A stretch of DNA of 26,057 nucleotides from a virus (IMGVR_UViG_3300047496_000308:1-26057); one strand, 5' to 3'; shown: positions 1 to 7,612, numbered from the stretch's first letter. The notes: generated by a model not told the origin, from the letters alone. Made by a program: numbers and translations.

Positions 1-267
1 GGAATTGGTGAAGCCCTTCGCGGCAGCTTCTTTACCAACACCGTGGACACTACACTGCTTCACTAGATACTTCTTACCAGTCTCGTTGTCGAGCCAGATA
101 AGGACACCTTTGTTATATGTGTCTTCTACCATGGTGTTCGAAGCTTTATCAAACTTCACTGGCGACGGGTTGTCAATGAGGATCTTCAAGAAAGTCCCGT
201 TTTGGCCTTGTTGTTGCAAGACCTTACCAATGAAGCGGCGAAGCGGATTCTGTTTCTTCTCGTTCAT
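1..267 (-). CDS. Unknown phage protein, 3' end outside the window
   Basis: An open frame runs from an ATG at 267 leftwards past the window edge, so only about 89 N-terminal residues are visible. It begins MNEKKQNPLRRFIGKVL. An AAGGGG-like ribosome site lies just upstream, and the preceding gene stops at 277, ten bases before this start, so the two are probably co-transcribed. The visible part is mixed charged and hydrophobic, with no signal peptide and no motif I recognise. The real length is unknown. Function unassigned; the call rests on the good ribosome site, tight spacing and open frame. Confidence 0.7.
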   Translation of the reverse strand, partial: MNEKKQNPLRRFIGKVLQQQGQNGTFLKILIDNPSPVKFDKASNTMVEDTYNKGVLIWLDNETGKKYLVKQCSVHGVGKEAAAKGFTNS

Positions 268-276
268 GGATTCCCC

Positions 277-777
277 TTAGATGCCGAACTTAGCCAAGAC
301 GTTGCTGACTTGGGCTGCTACTTGAGGAGCCGCCGCAGGTGCTGCTTGCGTCGGAGCTGGAGCTACGGCGCGAGGAGCGGACTGCAGAGGACGCGGAGCG
401 TTTTGAGCGGGAGCTGCTGGAGCTGGCGTCGGAGTGGGTGCGCCGAGTCCACCAGTTGTCTGGACCGTACCTTCGTTTTCCGACGTTTCGTCAGCTTGGT
501 ACAGCGGTTCCCAACCTTTAGCAAAGAGTTCGCCTTTGCGTTCTTTGTACTGACCGAACTTGTATTCCATGCCAGCTTGCTGAGAGACAATCGAGAAGTA
601 CTCGTACTGCTTCTGAGCGATGCGGTAAGACAGAGTCAAGTCTGTTTCACCGTTGGGACCAACTTCTGGGAGAGTGCTGTAGAAAGCCAACTTCTTAAAA
701 AAGTCAGTTTGATCCAGAACTTCGTCGATGAGGGTGTAAGTCTTGAGACCAATTTTCAGGTCGAATTTTACTTGCAT
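277..777 (-). CDS. Unknown protein with Ala/Pro-rich tail
   Basis: This 166-residue protein has two parts. Residues 1 to about 95 look globular, starting MQVKFDLKIGLKTYTLIDE, with many aromatic and charged residues. From about residue 105 to 155 it is almost wholly Ala, Pro, Gln and Thr, a typical flexible linker, and it ends in a short hydrophobic patch (VSNVLAKFGI). A globular domain plus disordered tail ending in a short peptide is common in phage DNA-binding and assembly proteins, but no family is recognised. It is the first gene of its pair: a TGGTATGAT box lies about 40 bases upstream and the partial gene follows after ten bases. Confidence 0.75.
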   Translation of the reverse strand: MQVKFDLKIGLKTYTLIDEVLDQTDFFKKLAFYSTLPEVGPNGETDLTLSYRIAQKQYEYFSIVSQQAGMEYKFGQYKERKGELFAKGWEPLYQADETSENEGTVQTTGGLGAPTPTPAPAAPAQNAPRPLQSAPRAVAPAPTQAAPAAAPQVAAQVSNVLAKFGI

Positions 778-817
778 TGTCGTGTTTCTCCTAAAACCGA
801 TGATTAATTACTCAATC

Positions 818-826
818 ATCATACCA
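818..826 (-). promoter_or_regulatory. Extended -10 promoter candidate TGGTATGAT
   Basis: Read on the minus strand this is TG-G-TATGAT, an extended -10 element. The implied start is about 34 bases before the ATG at 777, a normal leader length. No good -35 box is seen at 17 bases. It is one of several GGTAYNAT boxes found before gene blocks in this window. Confidence 0.4.
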
Positions 827-848
827 TCAAGAAGAATCGACGTATAGA

Positions 849-2654
849 CTAGTTTTCTAAAATGTCAGCCAAACACCACTCGCCGTTCATGACGGTAATG
901 AGTTGACGAGCTCCGTCGCGGTGCTGGATGTTTAGAGTCTGAGTCCAAGCCGAAGCTCCATCGTTGTACGACAGTTGCAAATGCGTGGCAGTTCCCACAC
1001 GTACGACTTCACGTAGAATTGCAGCGGAGTGGTTATGGCCAACGTTAACTGGTCCGTAAGCTTCAAGTCCGACCATACCAGGGTTACGTTTTCCGCCCGC
1101 ACCCAAGTGACCGTGAACCCCGTTCTCGATGTCGTTGACTTTAAAGGAATCGTTGACGCCTAAGAACTTGACACGGTCTTGAGCTTTAAACGGATACCGG
1201 ACTCGCATTGCGTGCTCAAACGGCATCTCACCCTCGAGTAACGCTTTGGCCAAGCAAACCCCTTCGTAGTGATTTACTGGGTCATCTTTGTACTCAGCGG
1301 TCGACAACCAGCGGAGAAGGAAATCTTCGTGATTACCGTATTTGAAGACGAGCTTCTTTGCATCCCAAGAAGCTAAGTCATCAATTTCTTTGGAACAAGC
1401 TCGTAGTTCCTCGGACAGTCTGAACTCCCCGCGCAAGACCTTCATAGCTCTGACTGCGATGTTGTTCTTCTCGTGCGGGTTGATCGTAATACCGTCGAAG
1501 AAGTCTTCTAGAGTCATCCACTCGGGCTTGACCGCGGATACAACCTCTTTAGCTGCCTTTTTAAATTTGGGGTCAGTAGACAACACGTGCCAATCAGGTT
1601 GCTGGACTAGCTCAGCCGAGACGTAGTGCATCGACCCGTCGGCTAGGTACTTCTTATTGATGTCGCAGAAAGCCCCAGTTTTTGGGTCGATCTCAACTCG
1701 ACGGTAGAAGAAAATCTTCGCGTCCTTGATCTCCACGATGACGGCGCCGAGCTTGTGGTCGTCGTCGGCGATGTACGCCGTGCGTTCCGACATGTACATG
1801 TCAGTGCTATAGTCGGACTTAGTTATTGAACCGGTCGTCATGAGTGCACGAGGCAAGTTCTTCTTGTTCGACATGGCAACGTGCTCAAGCATTTGCTTGG
1901 GCGAAGCCAAGACACAAGTACCGTGCTTGGCCAACCGTTTCAACCCAGTCAGCGGGTTGATTTGCTTGGCGCTCAATTTGATGGTTGACAAAAAGATGTT
2001 CGAGTTCAGAGCTACGTCGCGAAATACGACTGCATCCATCGGCAGTTTATGATCGAGAGAGAACGCGTATTTGCGGTCCTTGGAAGTTGCTGGATCGGAA
2101 CACGGCAAAATCAAGAGCTTCGCGTTATTGCGTTTGCAGTAGTTTTGCAAAGCTGCCAGACCGTCTTCGTGCGGTTGACAACCTGTAACTGCCGTAGTGA
2201 TTACGAATCGGTTGTGCTTGGAGATGTCCTCACGGAGTTCTTTGAATACTTCTTCACTGAAGCGTGTCTCGTCGATGATGTAAGCGAAAACTTTAGAATC
2301 TAGTTCACGAGCTTTGGACTCCAAATTTTCAAACGAACCGTAGTACCGCTTTACTTGCTCCAGGGAGTAACCAGTAGAATTACTGAATTCGCCCTGAATT
2401 GGAACATACTTACGCTTGGAAACTAGATCCAAAAACGCTTCCAGGATGCGTTCTTCCATTACCTCAGCTTTAATTTCAACATGGGAGCGGAGACCGTCTA
2501 GGTCATAATCGTTACGGTGACGACGGAAGGTAGCTTCTAGAGCCGAGGGACTTTTCTTAACCCCGAATTTTTTCGCAAACTCGAGCGCGATTTCATTGTA
2601 AGTTTTACCGCGTTTTTTCAAGTTCATTAAAAACTTGATCTCTGTCTTGGTCAT
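849..2654 (-). CDS. T5 A1-like protein: N-terminal HTH plus metallophosphoesterase motifs
   Basis: A 601-residue protein. Residues 1-50 look like a helix-turn-helix (MTKTEIKFLMNLKKRGKTY, then a basic ATFRRHR segment). The C-terminal half carries the calcineurin-like metallophosphoesterase series in order: D354-x-H356, a DFFDG segment near 384, GNHE at 440-443, HGH at 514-516 and GHNH at 539-542. The same overall pattern is known from the A1 protein of phage T5, which acts early in host DNA breakdown. Inference: a metal-dependent nuclease or phosphodiesterase for host takeover, with a DNA-binding head. The canonical first motif is GDxH; here it is PDWH, so the Gly is lost. The 601 residues are somewhat longer than I recall for T5 A1. 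A GGTATAAT box sits 34 bases upstream, inside the end of the preceding gene. Confidence 0.75.
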   Translation of the reverse strand: MTKTEIKFLMNLKKRGKTYNEIALEFAKKFGVKKSPSALEATFRRHRNDYDLDGLRSHVEIKAEVMEERILEAFLDLVSKRKYVPIQGEFSNSTGYSLEQVKRYYGSFENLESKARELDSKVFAYIIDETRFSEEVFKELREDISKHNRFVITTAVTGCQPHEDGLAALQNYCKRNNAKLLILPCSDPATSKDRKYAFSLDHKLPMDAVVFRDVALNSNIFLSTIKLSAKQINPLTGLKRLAKHGTCVLASPKQMLEHVAMSNKKNLPRALMTTGSITKSDYSTDMYMSERTAYIADDDHKLGAVIVEIKDAKIFFYRRVEIDPKTGAFCDINKKYLADGSMHYVSAELVQQPDWHVLSTDPKFKKAAKEVVSAVKPEWMTLEDFFDGITINPHEKNNIAVRAMKVLRGEFRLSEELRACSKEIDDLASWDAKKLVFKYGNHEDFLLRWLSTAEYKDDPVNHYEGVCLAKALLEGEMPFEHAMRVRYPFKAQDRVKFLGVNDSFKVNDIENGVHGHLGAGGKRNPGMVGLEAYGPVNVGHNHSAAILREVVRVGTATHLQLSYNDGASAWTQTLNIQHRDGARQLITVMNGEWCLADILEN

Positions 2655-2687
2655 TCAGCTCTCCTGCTCAAGTTCAAAGTGTTTTCA

Positions 2688-2695
2688 ATTATACC
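2688..2695 (-). promoter_or_regulatory. -10 promoter candidate GGTATAAT
   Basis: Minus-strand GGTATAAT contains a perfect TATAAT, overlaps the stop codon of the preceding gene, and would start a leader of about 27 bases before the ATG at 2654. No matching -35 box is visible. Confidence 0.4.
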
Positions 2696-3252
2696 CTATT
2701 GTGCGCGACGGGTCTCTCCAACTCGGCCAGTACGAAACCAGCTATGTTGAAGATAGCGGACCGTTGTTTTTTACTGGTAATTTGTTGCTTACCAGAAAAA
2801 AGTCCACTGAAATTGCGGTACCACATCGCGTTGAACTCGTCCAAGATTCCGGCGTTTTCTTTAATCATGTCCATGGCACCGCGGATGTCGTTGTTGAGGA
2901 CGATGGAGGCGATGGTTCCGTTGATGGTCGAGAGGATGTTCTTTTGACGCGGGGTGAGTTTGCGTCGTATGATGAAGTACATGCACAAGGCTTCCAAGTC
3001 AGCCACTGTATTGTAGTCGAGGTAGTTGGCGTTGTTCTTAGCAAAGTCGAGGGCGCGTTCGATCGAGTCTTTGATGTTCGGGGAAACGGTGTCTAGTTTC
3101 GACTTGTCGCATCGAATTAGACATTCTGGGAAGAGCGGGTGGTTGAGAAGTACGGTTTCGCCAGTGTCTTCTAGAACCATGAAAGTGTTCGACGACACTT
3201 TATCTTGGAATGATACGGTGACGATCTCACCGCGTTGGTAAACCTTGGTCAT
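2689..3252 (-). CDS. Unknown protein, 187 aa
   Basis: The frame stays open further upstream, but that part overlaps the deaminase gene in another frame. The ATG at 3252 has an AGGGG ribosome site and begins one base after the deaminase stop, so I take MTKVYQRGEIVTVSFQDK as the true N-terminus. The first 50 residues look like a small beta-barrel (repeated V/I/T strands, then VLEDTGETVLLNH). The rest looks helical and moderately charged. I recognise no family. It sits between dCMP deaminase and the A1-like gene, suggesting early expression and possibly a role near nucleic acid metabolism; that is inference from position only. Confidence 0.7.
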   Translation of the reverse strand: MTKVYQRGEIVTVSFQDKVSSNTFMVLEDTGETVLLNHPLFPECLIRCDKSKLDTVSPNIKDSIERALDFAKNNANYLDYNTVADLEALCMYFIIRRKLTPRQKNILSTINGTIASIVLNNDIRGAMDMIKENAGILDEFNAMWYRNFSGLFSGKQQITSKKQRSAIFNIAGFVLAELERPVAHNRV

Positions 3253-3253
3253 G

Positions 3254-3712
3254 CTATTCCCCTGTTTCTTTAGGTCCGATGTCAATTCTAGTGTATTTTC
3301 CGAAGGGTGTATACCTGACTTCGAGGTCTCCGAGACGCTCGATTTCGTGGGTGCGATTGTAGTACTCCTTGAAGTAAACCGTTGAGATTCCACTTTGATA
3401 TAAAAGTCTGGCGCAATGCACGCACGGCGAATGAGTCTGGACAATAAAACAGTCGTCCGTCCGAACTCCGTTCCGAGCTGCGTTGCAAATCAAGTTCGAC
3501 TCGGCGTGTATGAAGAAATCATACTTCGCTGGTCGAGTTTTAGGGATGATGGCGTCGTTGGCTCCGCGCACGAAACCGTTATAACCTTCCGAGATCACGG
3601 AACCAGTGGAGTTGGAAATGAGAATCGACCCGACTTTAGTCTCGGCGTCGGGAGAGTTTTCTGCTACAACTTCCGCTCGGCGGAGGTAGCTGAGTATCTT
3701 CGATTCTTTCAT
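3254..3712 (-). CDS. dCMP deaminase
   Basis: A 152-residue zinc-dependent deaminase. The zinc-site motifs are clear: H69-A-E71 and P96-C97-V-H-C100, with a GYNG substrate-side segment at 43-46. The family converts dCMP to dUMP, feeding thymidylate synthesis; many large phages carry it to raise dTTP supply. Length is normal for the family. The final helix and strand after residue 110 are present, so the gene looks intact. It ends one base before the next gene's start, and groEL lies upstream past a hairpin. A cytidine deaminase is less likely because of the GYNG segment and HAES signature. Confidence 0.9.
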   Translation of the reverse strand: MKESKILSYLRRAEVVAENSPDAETKVGSILISNSTGSVISEGYNGFVRGANDAIIPKTRPAKYDFFIHAESNLICNAARNGVRTDDCFIVQTHSPCVHCARLLYQSGISTVYFKEYYNRTHEIERLGDLEVRYTPFGKYTRIDIGPKETGE

Positions 3713-3747
3713 TGTCTCAAAGTACCTTGTTTTTCAAGAGATTGAAA

Positions 3748-3795
3748 TCCCCCAGATTAAGAAACTCATGAGAGGAGTGAGTTAAATCTGGGGGA
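3748..3795 (-). terminator. Hairpin between groEL and the deaminase operon
   Basis: Arms 3748-3758 and 3785-3795 pair perfectly over 11 bases, with five consecutive G-C pairs. A second stem (AACTCA at 3763-3768 with TGAGTT at 3778-3783) lies inside it. It begins 12 bases after the groEL stop. The U-tract is weak: minus-strand ATTTCAATC follows, and CTTTTG follows on the plus strand. It may be an attenuating or RNA-stabilising hairpin rather than a full terminator. Confidence 0.55.
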
Positions 3796-3806
3796 CTTTT
3801 GAGAGG

Positions 3807-5432
3807 TCACTGTTGTTTGTCAGGTTGAAAGATGATTGCGCCGCCAGCTGTACTCATCAATCCGGCGATACTGACTGCGTTTTCAAGTGCAGTCCGAGTG
3901 ACTTTAACCGGGTCGATGATGCCAGCTTTTACAGCGTCTACGACTTTTTTATTGCGAGCGTCGTAGGTCGAACCGGGGTTCCGCAAGATCTCTTCCGAGA
4001 GCGGCACGGCTTTCTGGAAGTCAATCCCCACGTTCTCGAGGATTTGAAAGAAGGGCGAACACAGGGCCGCCTTCAAGATGCGGTCCCCGATGCGCTCGTC
4101 GCCCAAAGAAGCTGCAATTCGAAGTAGAGTCACGCCGCCACCGGGAACGATTCCTTCTTGAATTGCTGCTCGGGATGCGTTTAGAGCGTCCTCTATGCGG
4201 TCGTACTTCTCTTTGATCTCAAGTTCGGTTATGCCACCGACACCGATTTTAGCCACTCCGCTGGTCAATGCCGCGATGCGGTCGTTGAAGATGGAAGCAT
4301 CGTAAGGACTCTCGGCTTGGGCCTTCTGAGCCTTGAGTTGGTCCACACGTTCCAAGATGGCGTCTTCGTCGCCTTGGCCGTCGTAAAGTGTAGTTTTGTA
4401 CTTGTCGACTACGATTTTGCCCACGAATCCGATGTCTTCTTCTAGCGCTCCAGCCAGCGTTCTAGCCCCGTTTCCGAGGCGAGTTGCGCCGGTGTAAACG
4501 GCCAAGTCGTCGTAGTATCCAGTCCGGATGTTGGTCGTATGAGGTCCCTCGACCAAACAAAACTGCATGCCGCGCTCTACTTTTTGAATCAACAAGAACT
4601 GCATCACGTCGCGACTGAACTCGTTGGCGACGAACACGACCGGGGGCATTTTCTTCGTGGGTTGACCTTTTTCGTCCAGACCGACCAAATAATTGAGTAC
4701 TGGGATTACGTCGGTGAAGTTCAAGATTTTACCGTCGAATAAGACGATCGCGGCGTTCTCAGCTTCGAAGTGGGTGCGGTCTTTGTTGTTGAAGAAGTCC
4801 GACCGAGACTGTGCACCTTTGTCGAATCGATACCCGTCCACGACTTCGAGAGTCACTCCGGTGCCGGTTCCTTCATCGACCGTAACTACACCTTCAGCTC
4901 CGACGTGGTCGAAAGCTTGCTTGATGATCTCACCAATAGAAGTGTCTCCGTTGGCCGAAATCGTGGCAACTTCAGCAATCGCGCGCATGTCTACCACCGG
5001 AGTAGCTACCTTTTTCAGTGTCTCGATGACGTCTCTAGTGGCTCGTTCAATCTCTTCTTTGACGAGTTGTGGGTTTAGTGTGGGGTCTTCCAACAAAACT
5101 CGTTGGGCTTCTTGCAAGATCGCTTCGCCCAAGACGATGGCCGTAGTCGTACCGTCGCCCGCGTCCGTGTTAGTCTTCCGACAAATCGCTTTGACTGCTT
5201 GGATGACGACGTCTTCTATTGGGTCACTAGAGGCGCACTCTTCAGCGACCGAGACTCCGTCTTTGGTGATTTTGGGTCCCAACGGCGAACCGTCTAGTGC
5301 TTGTCCGACGCGTTGGATGATGATGGGAAGACCGCCGGGACCGAGAGTCCTCTTTACGATGGCGGCGAGTTTCTTCATCCCCGAAGCCTTCGAGGCTAGC
5401 AATTGTTCGGCAGTAATGATCTGTTTTGTCAT
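3807..5432 (-). CDS. groEL: Phage chaperonin GroEL (HSP60)
   Basis: A 541-residue group I chaperonin that folds proteins in an ATP-driven double ring. Seen: equatorial TLGPGG at 29-34, ITKDGVSVA at 55-63, nucleotide-binding DGTTT at 93-97, and the family signature with ASRAAIQEGIVPGGG at 419-433. D415 matches the ATPase Asp398 of E. coli GroEL. Start chosen at 5432 because AGAGGA precedes it; a longer frame would run through the promoter box. Odd points: an extra segment around residues 40-52 next to the nucleotide site, a diverged apical region (the GFGDRRK segment is replaced by HTTNIRT at 298-304), and no C-terminal GGM repeats. No GroES gene is seen. GroEL genes are known in a few large phages, including Pseudomonas phage EL. 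Helicase lies divergently. Confidence 0.95.
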   Translation of the reverse strand: MTKQIITAEQLLASKASGMKKLAAIVKRTLGPGGLPIIIQRVGQALDGSPLGPKITKDGVSVAEECASSDPIEDVVIQAVKAICRKTNTDAGDGTTTAIVLGEAILQEAQRVLLEDPTLNPQLVKEEIERATRDVIETLKKVATPVVDMRAIAEVATISANGDTSIGEIIKQAFDHVGAEGVVTVDEGTGTGVTLEVVDGYRFDKGAQSRSDFFNNKDRTHFEAENAAIVLFDGKILNFTDVIPVLNYLVGLDEKGQPTKKMPPVVFVANEFSRDVMQFLLIQKVERGMQFCLVEGPHTTNIRTGYYDDLAVYTGATRLGNGARTLAGALEEDIGFVGKIVVDKYKTTLYDGQGDEDAILERVDQLKAQKAQAESPYDASIFNDRIAALTSGVAKIGVGGITELEIKEKYDRIEDALNASRAAIQEGIVPGGGVTLLRIAASLGDERIGDRILKAALCSPFFQILENVGIDFQKAVPLSEEILRNPGSTYDARNKKVVDAVKAGIIDPVKVTRTALENAVSIAGLMSTAGGAIIFQPDKQQ

Positions 5433-5450
5433 GGGTCCTCTCTCGGGAAT

Positions 5451-5480
5451 AGTATACTGCAACAAAAGTTAAGTTGTAAA
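5451..5480 (-). promoter_or_regulatory. groEL promoter candidate TTTACA-18-TATACT
   Basis: On the minus strand, TTTACA (5475-5480) and TATACT (5451-5456) are separated by 18 bases; each matches the sigma-70 consensus at 5 of 6 positions. The implied transcript starts about 12 bases before the groEL ATG and includes its AGAGGA ribosome site. The 13-bp motif CAACTTAACTTTT lies inside the spacer. Confidence 0.55.
5464..5476 (-). repeat. 13-bp motif CAACTTAACTTTT, copy 1
   Basis: Read on the minus strand this is CAACTTAACTTTT, identical to 5727-5739 on the plus strand. The two copies face outward, one toward groEL and one toward the helicase. This copy falls between the -35 and -10 boxes of the groEL promoter candidate, a typical place for an operator. 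Confidence 0.5.
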
Positions 5481-5726
5481 CTCCCCGCGGCGGAACAACT
5501 CTGACTCGAGATTCCCACGAAAAGAGACAACGCGCAAGTCTGGCTAAACTTTTAAACTGGATTAGAGTTTAATTGATCTCTTCTTCGGATTTATTTAATA
5601 TGAAAATTTCAACTGGTAAAATGAGCTATCTGGATATGCTGCAGCGCCGCTGCATAGTCATCTTTGAGTCCGTGCGTAGCATCTTATTCGTTTTCTATTT
5701 TACCTTTTTCACTCCAAATTGTATAC

Positions 5727-5739
5727 CAACTTAACTTTT
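5727..5739 (+). repeat. 13-bp motif CAACTTAACTTTT, copy 2
   Basis: Exact copy of 5464-5476 in the opposite orientation, 54 bases before the helicase ATG. A related ACTTAACTTT lies near 17629-17638. Confidence 0.5.
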
Positions 5740-5751
5740 TATTTTGAAAAT

Positions 5752-5765
5752 AGTTTTCGAAAACT
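5752..5765. promoter_or_regulatory. 14-bp perfect palindrome, operator candidate
   Basis: AGTTTTCGAAAACT is a perfect two-fold palindrome. It lies just upstream of the GGTACAAT box before the helicase, where a -35 region would be, so a dimeric repressor bound here would block that promoter. Inference from position and symmetry only. Confidence 0.4.
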
Positions 5766-5776
5766 CCAGGTCCCGA

Positions 5777-5784
5777 GGTACAAT
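5777..5784 (+). promoter_or_regulatory. -10 promoter candidate GGTACAAT before helicase
   Basis: TACAAT at 5779-5784 matches the -10 consensus at 5 of 6. The expected start site would be only about two bases before the helicase ATG at 5793. If used, the helicase message would be nearly leaderless, which fits the lack of a Shine-Dalgarno sequence there. Confidence 0.35.
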
Positions 5785-5792
5785 GGCGTCTG

Positions 5793-7244
5793 ATGAACCT
5801 AGAGATCCACAATTCTTATTGCCGCTTAACCGGAGATGTTCCTCCGCAAACTCGCGACTTCGTGCGCCAAGTCTTGACGTACCGAAACGACTTCGGAGCT
5901 GAACTCGGTCAACTGTTCAACCAGCTCCGGCGGTTCCAGAAGAACTCACCTTTTTACTTCAAAACTTTGAAGCGCATAAAGTTTTTGCAAGAGAACGAAG
6001 AAGTTTGTTGGTTCAAGGGCGACTCATTCCCGACCGGTCACTTGAACATCGTGCGGGAAGCTCTGAGGGAGATAGGTTCAGTCTTCTCAGAAGTCGATTG
6101 CCGCAAAGTCCCAACCAATGACTTCATCCTCAAGTGGTACAACCGTCCTCCGACACTCCGGTACTACCAAGAAGAGATGGTCAACTTGGGTTTGTCCGAG
6201 GGACGCGGGGTCTTCGTGGCTGCAGTCGGTAGCGGGAAGAGTCTGATCTTGGGATACATCATGAAGCAACTCGCTGTCAATTCTTTGGTCATCGTCCCGT
6301 CGGTCGGTCTCGGGTTGCAACTCGAGAAGGAGCTGAAGTCGTGGTTCGGAGCTCACTTGGTGGAGACCATCAACACCGCGCGCGTGCGAGCCGGTAAATC
6401 CTTGAAACCCATCCGAATCGCTACTGTACAAACTTTAGCCAGTCTTCAGAAAACTAATGAAATTCAACAACTTGTGCACGACGTTTCGGCCTTGTTCGTC
6501 GACGAGATACACCACGCTGGGTCAGCGTCGTACACGAATCTCTTGAGCGAGATCGACCACATCTATTACCGGTACGGTTTCACGGGCACTTTCTTGCGCA
6601 ACGACGGAAAGTCGCTCGACATGTGGGGGTTCCTCTCCAATGTTCTCTATAGATACCCAGCGCACAAAGCGATCTCAGAAGGATACTTGACTCCCATGGA
6701 AGTGGTCATCCACGACATGGACGGCAAACCGTCGAGGGCTTATCCTAAGGAATACGACAACAATTATTGCAAGAACCCGGACTTGTACATGAAGGTGAAG
6801 TCCATCGTGGACTCTGCTGGACCCGACGAGCAAATCTTGATCTTGGTCAAGAACAAGGACAAAGCGGGTCTAGTGTTCCACGAGTACCTAAACGAGTGTG
6901 GTATCCGCAACGCGTACATCTCTGGAGACGACAAAAAAGAAGTCATCAACTCGACCATCCAAGCCTTCAACGACAAAAAGATTCGGGTCTTGATCGGCTC
7001 CTCGGTCATAGGCGAGGGTATCGACGTGCGCTCTACGGACCACTTAATCATGTGTCAAGGTGGCAAGTCGGAGATCGTAATCGTGCAAGCGGTCGGTCGC
7101 TTAGTCAGGTTATTCGAGGGTAAAACCGTAGGTCGAGTCCATGATTTTGAGTTCGTCGGGACGCGTTACATGGGAAAACATTTAGCCAAGCGGGTCGAGA
7201 TTTACGCACGAAACTTCGAGTGTCCGATAAAACGTGTGTCATAA
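5793..7244 (+). CDS. Superfamily 2 DNA/RNA helicase, UvsW/T5 D10-like
   Basis: A 483-residue helicase. Seen in order: RYYQ at 123-126 (Q-motif region), Walker A AAVGSGKS at 143-150, Walker B-type DEIH at 237-240, TGT motif III at 264-266, a conserved GEGIDV at 407-412 and motif VI with QAVGRLVR at 432-439. A domain of about 110 residues precedes the core, like the N-terminal domain of T4 UvsW. UvsW-type helicases unwind branched DNA and R-loops and aid recombination-driven replication; the T5 D10 protein is a close analogue. Length fits (T4 UvsW about 500). No ribosome site is visible before the ATG. It stands alone at the head of the rightward block and diverges from groEL. Confidence 0.9.
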   Translation: MNLEIHNSYCRLTGDVPPQTRDFVRQVLTYRNDFGAELGQLFNQLRRFQKNSPFYFKTLKRIKFLQENEEVCWFKGDSFPTGHLNIVREALREIGSVFSEVDCRKVPTNDFILKWYNRPPTLRYYQEEMVNLGLSEGRGVFVAAVGSGKSLILGYIMKQLAVNSLVIVPSVGLGLQLEKELKSWFGAHLVETINTARVRAGKSLKPIRIATVQTLASLQKTNEIQQLVHDVSALFVDEIHHAGSASYTNLLSEIDHIYYRYGFTGTFLRNDGKSLDMWGFLSNVLYRYPAHKAISEGYLTPMEVVIHDMDGKPSRAYPKEYDNNYCKNPDLYMKVKSIVDSAGPDEQILILVKNKDKAGLVFHEYLNECGIRNAYISGDDKKEVINSTIQAFNDKKIRVLIGSSVIGEGIDVRSTDHLIMCQGGKSEIVIVQAVGRLVRLFEGKTVGRVHDFEFVGTRYMGKHLAKRVEIYARNFECPIKRVS

Positions 7245-7257
7245 TTCCGTTGTGTTG

Positions 7258-7266
7258 TGGTACGAT
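7258..7266 (+). promoter_or_regulatory. Extended -10 promoter candidate TGGTACGAT
   Basis: TG-G-TACGAT lies 17 bases before the ATG at 7283, so the start site would fall just before the GGAGG ribosome site at 7274-7278. It may start the long small-gene operon that follows. Confidence 0.4.
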
Positions 7267-7282
7267 CGCAATTGGAGGTCCC

Positions 7283-7612
7283 ATGAAACGAGTAGTTCTG
7301 GAGTCCCCTTTCGCAGGTGACGTTGAGAAGAACATTGCGTACGCTCGCGCGTGTGTAGCCGATTGTCTACGCCGCGGTGAAGCTGCGATTGCTTCGCACT
7401 TGCTCTACACTCAACCTGGTATCTTGGACGATACCAAACCCGAAGAGCGGAAACTCGGCATCGAAGCCGGCTTCACTTGGAACATCTTGGCTGAGACTAT
7501 CGTAGTTTACCAAGACCGGGGAATGTCCCGCGGTATGAACGCCGGCATTGAACTGGCTCAAAAGAACGGAATTCCCGTCGAGTATCGAAATTTACCGGGA
7601 TACACCGCGTGA
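7283..7612 (+). CDS. Nucleoside deoxyribosyltransferase-like protein (DUF7768-like)
   Basis: A 109-residue protein starting MKRVVLESPFAG, with a GGAGG ribosome site five bases upstream; an earlier in-frame start lies inside the helicase gene and lacks one. The pattern is an N-terminal SPFAG loop (8-12), a CVADCLRRGEAAIASHLLY segment, a GIEAG segment, and a final strand with GIPVEYRNL. This matches a small phage family with the Rossmann-like fold of nucleoside 2-deoxyribosyltransferases and SLOG proteins. Likely role: binding or processing a nucleotide or nucleoside; the substrate is unknown. It overlaps the HD gene by four bases (GTGA), which supports a nucleotide-metabolism role. Confidence 0.75.
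   Translation: MKRVVLESPFAGDVEKNIAYARACVADCLRRGEAAIASHLLYTQPGILDDTKPEERKLGIEAGFTWNILAETIVVYQDRGMSRGMNAGIELAQKNGIPVEYRNLPGYTA

Larger units (their letters stand above)
5477..5792. other. Divergent intergenic control region, AT-rich
   Basis: About 316 bases without a convincing gene, between divergent groEL and helicase. It holds a hairpin TGCAGC-GCC-GCTGCA (5640-5654), a plus-strand copy of the 13-bp motif (5727-5739), a 14-bp palindrome (5752-5765), a minus-strand GGTATACAAT box (about 5718-5727) and a plus-strand GGTACAAT box (5777-5784). It is visibly richer in A and T than the neighbouring genes. A 44-codon open frame starting at 5599 has no ribosome site and I do not call it. Confidence 0.5.

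Noticed and set aside
4693-5472. 259-residue plus-strand frame opposite groEL
   Set aside because: Mirror frame of a clear GroEL gene, Ser/Thr-rich shadow composition, no ribosome site.
5599-5733. 44-codon open frame in the groEL-helicase gap, with a hydrophobic C-terminus
   Set aside because: No ribosome site, AT-rich sequence, no neighbour overlap, and it crosses the 13-bp motif. Probably chance.
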